Source: Delphinus delphis (lineage: Eukaryota > Chordata > Mammalia > Artiodactyla > Delphinidae). From it: 64,000 nt of DNA. The translations under genes were made by a program, and so were the position numbers. Every line of letters begins with the position of its first letter. The first letter of the stretch is position 1. The notes under the pieces are model-generated. The model was not told the origin of the DNA. It worked only from the letters and a program-made list of their open reading frames with translations, and made no database searches. The DNA is taken from NCBI RefSeq assembly GCF_949987515.2, contig NC_082694.2:38646451-38710450 (forward strand). The letters run 5' to 3'. Positions 50,301-62,300 of the stretch are shown in pieces.

Positions 50301-53300
50301 AATTTTTAGCCTATTATCTTCCCATGTAGAAACCTTTTAATAAATCTCTTATATGACATCAGATATTTATTAATCATTCTAAAAAATGTCATCTTGGAAT
50401 CCTTTTTCAACAAAAAGGGGATCCATTTGTGCAAAGCTGTAAAATTTAATCTTAAGAACACCACACAAATAGTGTTTTTAATGCCTTAAATTGATAATTG
50501 AAAGATGCTAAAAATAGTTTGGTTAGGGATGTAGATATGTAAAATTCATGCAGAGTGTCTTAGAAATATTTTTTCTCCAGTTAAAAATCTGTTGGTAGAG
50601 TTACAGCAATACTAAATCTGCCATTTTGCTCTCAAAATCAATTTCCTCATCAGTTTTTTAAAAATGATTTTCAAATATGATAATCTCCAAATGTAGGCAT
50701 AGTCACACTCCCCTGTACTTCTCCTTGTGGAATAAAATGCCCCATTGTTACTCTTCTTTAGGATCATTCCATGTGACTACTTGGTTGAAAGCAGTGGCTT
50801 CATAACTTTAGGTAAAATTCTAATAAAAACCACTCTTGGATATAATAAAGTAGGAGTCTCCTTATACAGAATTCTGTATTCTTATACAGAATTCTAATCT
50901 CCTTATACAGAATTTATATGTGCTTCTTTAATATTCTGTTCATAAGAGCTGTTTCCCAAGTTTCTAATATCTTAGTAATGAGATGTTATAAATACTCTAA
51001 AATTTCTAGTTTCTGTCCTTTGGCCATGTTATTAAATATGTTAAGGGCCAGCTGTTTCAAAGGGTCTCCGATCAAAACCTTGATGTAGGGCTTCCCTGGT
51101 GGCTCAGTGGTTGGGGGTCCGCCTGCCGATGCAGGGGACACGGGTTCGTGCCCCGGTTTGGGAGGATCCCACGTGCCGCGGAGCGACTGGGCCTGTGAGC
51201 CATGGCCGCTGAGCCTGCGCATCCGGAGCCTGTGCTCCGCAGCGGGAGAGGCCACAGCAGTGAGAGGCCCGTGTACCGCAAAAAAAACCTCCCAAAACAA
51301 AAAAAATCCTTGGTGTAGCATACATATATATTATAAAATTATGTGTATGTGTCTATATACATACACACAGATATCTTAAGAAAACTAATATTTATTATGC
51401 AGTGCTATAGAGTTTACTATAGAGATGTTTAATTCCACCTTTTTATAAGGAGGTAGTCCATCCAGTCTTCCCTTCATACTGTTATATGCATCCTTTCCTG
51501 ATAAGACCTTTTACTTTTGGTTTTATTTATTTTTTTTAAGAGGCACAAATTGACCAAGACTCTAGGAGAAGATTCAGTACTCCTGTGTTAGTGTTTTGAC
51601 ACCTGTGACTTTAGAAACTTAGTCAGTATCCTTATTTCATGTAAGAGGAAACTGACTTACAAAGGTTAAAAGTTTTGATCACATTTGCATAGCATATTGC
51701 TCAGAGAGTTCTAGAATTCAGGTCTTAATTCTACTGCATTGTTTCTCAAATGTTTCAGACTAATCACTAACTATTGTAATCCATTGCCAATAGTGAATTA
51801 AGATGGGAACTTGAAGCCTCTCCTCCTCCCTTCCTCCCTCCATCCTTCTTTCCCTCCTGTTGAAGTTGAAAATATTTTTAAAGATGTAGTAATTTAAAAT
51901 ACATAATATTAATTCACATTAAAAGTTTTGTGGAGGCCAGTGGCATTCTTTTCCTAATCCTGAATAATATAGGTAATTCTATCAAATGAGGTATTGCTCT
52001 AGTGTTAAGTATTTTTCTTAGAGCGAGATGAGTATAAAAATTGTAGAGAGAAGAGAGATCTTTGCCCTTCTGTTAAAGGTAGGTATAATATGCTCTGGCA
52101 GATTAAATACATATATTGTTGTTTTATTGTCCAAGTTTCTGAATCTAGGCTGTTTTTTTTTCTTGCCACTTTCTACTGACTTTTAATTCGCCCTTTTTAA
52201 AGAAAATTAAATGTTTTAAATTTACTCTTTTAAAGTATACACTTTAATAAGTAACCATCACTACTATCTAATTCCAACATCAATGACTTTTTTATGCAAA
52301 TATTTTATTCCTAATCTTCTAGCCTTCAATTCTTTGTGGTTAGATCATAGAGCAGCATTTGCTTAATTAGATATAGAATTACTTTCTAGTTACTCCTTTA
52401 TTTCTCTTTGTTTTAGAGTATCTTTTAAAGTAGTAGGCATATTCCTCTGTTTAGTTCTAGAAAGAGAGTGGCATCATCTTATGTAATAAATGTGAGGTTT
52501 TGGGGAAAAAAACAAAAACTTAAAAAATTCTTGATAGGTTTCTTAACACCTTTTCAGGGATCCTCTATAATGAGAGCTTTTGAGAGAAGGTTCAGCTTTT
52601 ATCAAGACTTCCTAGTGTTGCTCCTAGTATTGTTACCAACAGATCTATGTTCACTTCTTTGCATACTACTTAAAATGAGATTATAATAACACCTTAGGGT
52701 AGTGGCTTCATGTATCCAGAGTAGAAATATGAAATGGTAAAACAGATCTTCTGAGTAGCTAAAATAGATACAACCAAGTCCATGAGTAACATTTTGCACA
52801 TCAGAATAGAATTCTGTTAGGAGAATTTCTAGCTGTGTTCATGTTAGGCAGTAGAAATCTTGACTCCAATTTGATATTTCAGCATGGTTCATCTGGTCCA
52901 TGAATCGTATTTAGTAATACCACAGGAGTTCTTATATTCTGGATTTTTTGAAGACAAAAGGTTTGCTAAGAATAACTTAAAACTTTAACTGTGGCCCTGG
53001 TAGTAGAGGCTTGAGAATACATTTAAGGAGGTTTATTACACTTAATTTGACAAGTGTTTTGACCTCTCTTAGGACAGTTTTTGATTATTCTGAAATGTTC
53101 TGAGAGTTTTATGTATGCTCTCAATCAGTTGTTTTCAAACTTTATTTCAGCAGTCAAACTTTATGTAAAACAGGTAACAGCAAAGAATGAATGGGTTCCT
53201 TTGGCAGCTAACTTTTCAGCTGAAAGTATCTAACCTTCTGATTATAAAAGTAACACTTTCAATATGACTAAAAAAGCATAGACTATACAAAATATAGAGT

Positions 53301-56300
53301 TTAAAATAAAAGGCCTTGAATCTCTCCTTTTTCTCCATTCTCTCGTCAAAAAAAATTGTTATGAAATTAGTTCAGATATTTTCAGACATTTAAAAATTTA
53401 TGAAAATTAGATCATGTTCATAAATTCTATTTTTAACAAATACAGGATATTATCTTTATATGCCTGTGCATGTGGAATTCACCTTATTTATTTTTTGATT
53501 CACCTTATTTTTAACAGCATTTTAAAGGTATACTTTACATACCATAAAAATCACTTGCTTAAAGTATATATTATTTTCATAAATTTATAGAGCCGTGCAA
53601 CCATTACCACATTTCAATTTGAGAACATTTTCATCATCCCAAAAAGATAATCCCTCATGCCATTTCACCGTATTATTTTTGAAGGCTGCGTAAGACCCTA
53701 GATGGTTATGTCACCATTTTATTTAGCCAGCCTATTGATGGATACTGAAGTTGTTTCTAATTTTGAAATGTTATAAATAGTTTCAGTGAGCATCATTATA
53801 CATACATTTTCCAGCACTACTTTTACTAGTTGTTTAGGATAAATAACCAGAAGTTGATTTGCTGGGTCAAAGGGAAGGTACATTTTAAATGTTGATAGGT
53901 AACTGCCAAATTATCCTCCAACAAGGTCATACCAGCTTATATTCACACCAACAGTGGATGAGTATGCTTTTAGGTAGTTTAAATCTTACGTATGGAAAGC
54001 ACGTTGTGGAACTTTTGAGTATACCTCTAGAGATTTCCCGAGTACAGTTTCAAAACCACTTAACTAAGTTTAAAATGTGTTCAAAAATTACCCCAATTAT
54101 TTAAGGAAAGGTTTTTGTTTAAGAAGGCAAAATAATGTGTAGCATATAGTATAGAAAGATTTCTTTGGAGAAGAGTTAAAGTATACTTTAGAACTGAATC
54201 ATATTAGCTTCAGTTAGGAATACTGCTGTTGATGATGAGAAGCAATTGTACAATCGGTGAGTTTTTATAAAATCAATCTTTAAAAAATCGTAGTTTTTAA
54301 AGATTGTCATGTAGTAGTGTGATGTAATTGTATTTACCTTTTTTTCTTTTTTTTTTTTAAATCAGGATATATCAACCCAAGAAAGCAACATATTAGGGGC
54401 ATTCTGTGATATGAATGTAAGTGTTTATCTTTTTTCATTCTTAGGTTTATGGAAAATTTTACTTTTTCATGTAAGTCTTTTTGAGTTTATGCCTGACCAG
54501 TATCTTTCCAGTACTGGTAATAAAATAAAAATTGTTCCTGATAAGTTTTAAAATAATAGATTTTCTTTTTTCTTCAGGATGTAGAAGTACCATTGCATTT
54601 GCTTCGTTATGTATGTTTGTTTTGTGGGAAAAATGGCCTTTCTCTCATGAAGGACTGCTTTGAATATGGAACTCCTGAAACTTTGCCATTTCTTATAGCA
54701 CATGCATTTATTACAGTTGTATCTAATGTAAGTATTGTTTGGAATTGGTTTTAATCTTGAGATCAAAGTCTAGTATTTTAATAACATGAATTTTTATGTT
54801 CAGAAAAGCCAGATTATGAGTGATTTACATGTACAATCTTGTTTTTCTTTTCTTCTGGATTATACTTTGAAAAAATCGAGTACAGAAATCTTTTTTAAAA
54901 TGTCTTTGTTATAATAAATTGGAATTTGTATCAGCGGTTAGGACTTGGTGCTTTCACTGCTGTGGCCCAGGTTCAATCCCTGGTTGGGGAACTAAGATCC
55001 TGCAAGCTGCACGGCACAACCAAAAAAAAAAAAAAAATTAATGAATTTAAGTTAACTAGATAAATTTAGCCATCTACCTCTTTAGTCAGGGATTTTGTAC
55101 TGGGAAATTTTAGAGTTTTTGGTTACTTAAATGATGGTTAGCCTAGCCTAGGGCACTACTACAGTGTGTCTGACTTCCCTGTATATTGCAAGTGAAGAAC
55201 TAACATTTCTTTTTGCCTTTGTAAAGAAGATAATTCTTTCAAATGTTGTGAATGTCAGCTGCTGTGAAGCACAATATGTGTGGAAGCAGAGAGAAGAAAT
55301 ACATTTTACCACCTGTGTATTAAAATCTAACCTAAAATAATCTTCTATTCTGGTCATCATTTAAAAAAATAGTGAAGCAATACTTAAATCTAACTTTACC
55401 AAAGCCTGAATTCTTGTATTAACTGAGTTACCTTAAGTAATAACTACTGTGAAATACTTCAAGTGTGTATATAAAATACAGGGTGAAAAAAGACTGAACA
55501 AAATAACTTTGTTTCCTCGTTTCCAGTGTAGAAATAACACTGGAGAGGACACTGGCTTCACTCAAATTTATTGAGTATCTGGAACTCCATGTTTCCATAT
55601 TTGAAATAATTAATTTGTATCAAGGTCATTTTTAGTCCCCAAATTCCTTGGTTTCTGACAGCTTGAACATGCTACATGTAATGGCAGTGTAGCATGGTAG
55701 GTTAAGAATATACACTTTGGAGTCACAATTGCATTTGAATTCTGAACCTGAGCCTCAATTTTTTAATTCGTAGAATGGGAATGATAAATATGGTGATCTA
55801 CCTTAAAAAAGATTGTTGTGAGGTTTTAAGATTTTAAGCTCTTATTAATAGCACCTGATACATAGTAAGCCCTTAGTGACTGGTGCTGCTATTTATTTTA
55901 GCTGTTATTAACACTTAACCTGATTCTGTTAGTCTGATTGACTTTATTTGTTTGAAAGAAAGTTTTATTCAGTTTGGCTTCCTTTGGGAGAAAGAATAAA
56001 ATACAGACTTTTGAGTGAACTTAAATCCTGTGTTGACATTTTAGTTTTAAATTGTCATAAATTTAGAGAGGGTAAATAACTGAGTTTGAAATCCAAAGTT
56101 CAAAAAATAATTTATCAACAGTTTTCCTTAATCAGGAATATTAACCTGAATTAAAATGTATTTCTTGAATTAATTTTACTAAATCTTGGTGTTAAAAGTC
56201 TATTGTGGAAGCCTTGTTACAGGTAACTTATTGCTATCTCTTGAAAAGTAATCCTTTACTTTGGATTCTGTTTGGAGGTTTGGATTCTGTTTCATTTTTC

Positions 56301-59300
56301 TCTTCAGCCTTTTTGTGACTGCTAATTGGTGGGCTGTTGTCAATTTGCATAACTTTATCTTGTAACTCAACTGAGACTATTAAACCAAAGTTAAAATTAG
56401 TCATACTGTTTAAATTAATAATGTAATTGTTTGGATACTATAATCTATGTTTGTTTTTTTCCTGAGAGTATAACATAATGTACTTTTTAACCAAAGGTTT
56501 TATATCTTGATTGGGTAACTCTCATTTGGCATCTTTTCCTCATAAAAAAATATTTTTTGATTTTGCTTTCTTCTAATTTTTAAAAATACAGTTAATACTT
56601 TGGTGCAAATTAAGAGCTTAAATTATAATTCTTTTTGTAATTAAGTTGTCTGCAGACCCTGTACTTTATTTTTTTCAGAGTCTGGAGTTTTTCTTAAGGG
56701 ACTGGTGACATTTAAAGCAATATAAGTGTTGGCATGATTTCTGACCTTTTTTTGGAGTTTTGACCACTCTGCCTGAAGTTTATATGAAAACACTTAGCAG
56801 CCACTTTAAACAATTGAAATAGACATCCTTTTTGCATTTTGAGAAACTTTAAGGCCTTTAAATTTCAGACTTTTCTAGTCACATACAAGTTGATCTAGAG
56901 CAGAGTAGTTTCCTTTAGTGGATCATTGTAAATGATAAACCCTGGTCGTTTCTGTATGTCTCATTTCTTTTCTTGAGAAATAGGCAGCTTGTTTAGCCAT
57001 GTTGTTTCAGCTTCAGTAAGGCTGAAGGTCCCTTATTTGGGAATCCCTGATTTTCCATGGGCTTTCATACAGGAACAAAAACTCCTACATTCAAATAATG
57101 AAAAAATTATTGAATTTTAGGGCAATCCTTTTCTTGAAAAGCAAAAAATTCTACGAATTATAAACTACTTTTATGGTAAGGTAGATAAGGCCTGACCTTA
57201 TTGAGTACCTGTTTCTCCCACACTTGATTATAATAAATCACACATTCAGAAGAAAACATGTTTATATCAGTTCCTGGGAACCAAGCCATTCTGTTTGTTT
57301 TCTAGGGTCATTCCCTCACTCTAAATGAGGAAGGTGGTGTTATCTCCTAGAACTTTAGCTTGCAGCACAGGAAAACTCACTTTGCCTTGAGTCTGAGTTA
57401 TCAGCAAAGAAGGAAAACTCTTACTTTGATCAGTTAAGGTTCAAATCTGATAATACGCTTAGGCCCATACACTTATTTCAGTCTCAGAAGTTTGCTTTAG
57501 CATTTCTAAACTAACACTGTTAGGAGAGTTCTCAGTTTTGCACAAGTATTACTCCACTCTTATAAGGATCTATTCTTAGTAATAATGACTGCCACCTCAG
57601 GGAAATAACAACAAAATCTTTATATATGTAGTTTTCTTATTTTGTATTGGTCTGTAGGTTTTCAGCAAAAGCAGTTAACCAATATTTAGCACAGCTTACA
57701 GAAGTAGAATGTAGAGTCCTCATAGAAGTTTCCCCACTGAGATGCATGGTGGTTATAGCTCATAGTATGTATCCTGCCTCAGCCTCAGCAAAGATGCCTG
57801 AGTTAGTCATCTCAGACATGACACCTTTTATTAATTACAAAATAACAAAGCCTAAGGACTTTGCATAAAGAATTTAAGAGTCATGGGATTTATTTTATTA
57901 ATATGAATGGAAAAGTACAAATGAGCCTTAATAAACCTCATGAATATATGCTTTACAAAACAGATATGACAAATTATTACCTAAGAGATGTTATCAGACA
58001 TGCAAACTTGTAGTAACACAACAGAAGACACAATAACAATTTCCGAACTGTCAGTTTCCTAAGACTACTTTACAAAAAACACTAACAAGGACTATTTAAT
58101 ATCAGAAGTTAGGCTGGGATTATACATTTTCATATATTTTCACACTAATCAGGAGAGTTCGCTGACAGTTCAGTGAAGTTTTCATTTTGTCAAAACTAGC
58201 TTTGTGATGCAGAATACTGCCTACATTTCTGCAGTTATAAGGGGATCAGACAATATTTTTTCCTATTCCTGAGATTTTTAACAAGTACTTAGAAGGGCTA
58301 CTAGAGCTCTGTTATCACAAAGAGGGGGAAGCTCAAAACTTACAGTAAGGAAAGAAAAAGGACCTATGTGATTAATAGCATATGGAATTTGATTCTTGTA
58401 ATGGTATACCTCATAGTAGATTAAAGAATGTAGATTTTACAGAGAAATAATCTTGGGCTTGAATTGTAGTTCTGTTATGTACTATCTAATTTTTTTGTTT
58501 TTTTGTTTTTAAATTTTTTTTATTGATGTAATATCTAATTTTGATTACATTATGTCTATAAGCCTCACTTTTTTCATCTATCACAATGGAAATATTAAGG
58601 GTTCAGTAAATGGTAGCTCTTCTTTCTATTAAAAATTTCTTTCCAATGTTGACATTTTTTCCCTTGTCATTTTTATTTAAATTTTTGTTCGTTGGCATAT
58701 TTGTTTATCCCCAAATAAAAGGTATCACTGTATCTATTTTCATTTTCATCCGTTCTAATGTATCTTATATATAATTGAATCTGTGAACCTTTTAAAAAAA
58801 TTTGAAATAAACATATAGAAAAGTGAACAGAATGATAAGGTATGGCTCAGTGACTTATCAAAGTGAATATCCCATTTAACCACTACCCATGTCAAGAAAC
58901 AAATCATTGTCAATTCCCCAGAAGCCTCCTTTATGATTCCTCTAAGTCACTATCCCATCTCTTTGCCCTTAAAGGTGAACACAATTCATACTTTTATTTC
59001 TTGCTTTTCTTTGTTTTATTACTTAAGCTTATATCCCTAAATACTGTGATTTAGTTTTGTCTCTTGCTAACTGTATAAGTAGAATCACATACAATGCATT
59101 CTTTCATGTATGGCTACTTTTGTTTAACATTGAGATTTATATTGCATGTAGTTCGAGTTGCTCATTTTGATTGTTGTATAATACTCCTTTAAAAATATAC
59201 CAACATTGATCTGTTTTACTGGTGATGGATTAATGTGGTGTCAGCATTCTCTTACATGTCTTTTAGTGCATGTGTACATTATTTTCATATATATATAGTA

Positions 59301-62300
59301 GTGCAATTTCTTTATCACAGGGTATACATATATTCAGTTTTACACGTTAATGCTAAGATTTTCTGAAGTGATTGTATTAATTTACACTCTTACCAGGAAT
59401 GAGAGTTCCCATTGCTCCATATCATTGCAGACACCTAGTATTCTAACTCTTAGAGATTCATGATGAACTAATAGTAGTATCTCCTTGTGGTCTGCTTTTG
59501 TGTTTTTAAATGACTAAAGAGATTGAGCACCATTTCGTCGGCATATTAGCCATTTCAATATTTTTCGAGAAGTGTCAGTTCGTTTTTTTTTTGCGGTACG
59601 TGGGCCTCTCACTGTTTGTGGCCTCTCCTGTTGCGGAGCACAGGCTCTGGACGCGCAGGCTCAGCGGCCATGGCTCACGGACCCAGCCGCTCTGCGGCAT
59701 GTGGGATCTTCCCGGACCGGGGCACGAACCCGTGTCCCCTGCATTGGCAGGCGGACTCTCAACCACTGCGCCACCAGGGAACCCCAGTTCAAGTTTTTTT
59801 AATCTGTTTTAAAAATCAAATTGTTTGCCTTTTCCTTACAAATGTGTGGAGATTCCTTATATGTTTTGGTTACAAGTCTTCTGCCTGACATTTATGTATT
59901 GCTAATATCTTCTTCAACTCTGGTTTTGCTTTTAATTCTCTTGTGTCTTTTAAGAGTTACTTTTAACTTAACTATAGTTGATTTACAGTACTGTGTTAGT
60001 TTCAGGTGTACAGCTTCAGATTCTTTTTTTTTTTAAATAAAATTTATTTATATTTTTGGTTGTGTTGGGTCTTCATTGCTGCATGCGAATTTCTCTAGTT
60101 GCGGTGAGTGGGGCTACTCTTCACTGCAGTGTGCAGGCTTCTCGTGGCGGTGCTTCTCTTGTTGTGGTGCTTCTCTTGTCGCGGAGCATGGGCTCTAGGC
60201 ACACAGGCTTCAGTAGTTGTGGCACACAGGCTCCAGAGTGCCGGCTCAGTAGTTGTGGCGCACAGACTTAGTTGCTCCACTGCATGTGGGATCTTCCTGG
60301 ACCAGGGCTTGAACCCGTGTCCCCTGCATTGGCAGGCGGATTCTTAACCACTGTGCCACCAGGGAAGCCCCAGATTCTTTTTCATTATAGGTTAGTACAA
60401 GATACTGAATATAGTTCCATGTGCTATACAGTAAATCCTTGTTGTTTATTTTATATGTAGTAGTGCATATCTATTAATCCCATACTCCCAATTTATCCTT
60501 CCCTCTCCCCCTTTCCCTTTGGTAACCATAAGTTTGTTTCCTGTTTTGTACAGAAGTTGATGTGTATTATTTTTTTAGATTCCATTTATAAATGATATCT
60601 TATAGAATTTGTCTTTCTCTGCCTAACTTACTTTACTTAATATGCAAATCTCTAGGTCCATCCACGTTGCTGCAAATGGAAGGATTTCTTTTTTTTTTTT
60701 TAATGGCTAGGTAATATTCTATTGTGTATGTATACCACATCTTCTTTATCCCTTCATCTGTCGAGGGACATTTAGGTTGCTTTTATGTCTTGGCTATTGT
60801 GCTGTGAACATTGGGGGGTGCATGTACCTTTTTGAATTAGGGTTTTTGTCTTTTCAGAATATATGCCCAGGAGTGGATCATATGGTACCTCTATTTTTAG
60901 TTTTTAAAGGAATCTCCAGACTGTTTTCCATAGGGCTTTACCAATTTACATTCCCACCAATAGTGTAGGAGGATTCCCTTTTCTCCAAATCCTCTAGTAT
61001 TTATTATTTCTGGACTTTCTGATGATGGCTATTCTGACTGGTGTGAGGTGTCGTTTTGATTTCATTAAGAGTTATTTTCTAACCAAACTTAATGGTGTAT
61101 AATTTATAAAAAATTTTTTTCTTTATGGTTAATGTTTTCATTAATGGATAAAAAATCTTCCTTATGAAGATATTTTTCTATGTTCTGGAATTTTTATTAT
61201 GTTACTTTCACATTTTGATCTATAGTTCAGTTGGAATTGACTTTTGTGTGTGGTGTGTGAGGGATCAGGATTCATTTTCTTTTCTATATAGACAGACACT
61301 GGACCTGTCGCTATTTATAGCAAAGACAGTCCTTTCCTATTTGTTCTGAAGTATCATTTTGTCATAAATCAGGTATCTTTATTTGTCTTCTTGTGCATGG
61401 GTCTGGGGTTTCTAGTATATTCCATTAGTCTATTTGATTAGTCTTGTGCTGTTTTGCATACCATCTTAATTTCTGCTGCTTTATAAGAAGTCTTGCTATC
61501 TGGTAAAGCAAGTTCTACCTCCCTGTCGTTTTTTTAAAAAATTTATTAAGATGTAACTGACATATAACATTAGTTTCAGTTGATTCAATATTTATATAGT
61601 TACAAAATGATTACCACAGGAAGTCTAGTTAACGTCTGACGCCATTCATAGTTAACAAATTTTTTTTTATAAGAACTTTTAAGAACTATTAGCACTTTCA
61701 AATATGCCAAACCATTTTATTAAGTATAGTCACCATGCATTATATCTCTACTCCCTGTCATTCTTAAAGAGTGTTTTGTCTCTTCTTGGACTTTTGCATT
61801 TGGAATCAGTGCCTAAAGTTCCACGTATAAACCTTTCTGGGTTGCATTGAATCTGTAGATCAATTTGCGGAGAACTGTGTCTCTGCAATATTGAGTCTTC
61901 TAATGTATAAATATGGTAAATGTGTTTTTATTTACATGCTTTAAGATTTGTCTCATAATTTTCTGTGTTTATGTGGAGATGTTATATATCTTTGTTAGAC
62001 AATTTCTAGGCGCATGATACTTTTTGATGCTGTTGTAAAGAGAATATTTTTGAAAATTTTATTTATTATTTTTTTCTGGTATGTAAGACGTGTATACATG
62101 TATTATATATATGTAATATAGTATGTGTATGTATGTATATATGTGTGTATATTAATTCATTTACTTATATTAACTTTCTAAGCAGCAATCTTGCTAAACT
62201 AGTTAATTCCAAAAAGGTTTATCTGAAAATTATTTTGGATTTCTTACTTACATAATCACATCATCTCAGAGTAATATTGATTTTAATTCTTCCTTTTTAG

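Noticed and set aside
57647..57868. 73-codon open frame in intron 5
   Set aside because: No homology recognised, no supported splice sites, and its length is expected by chance in 64 kb.
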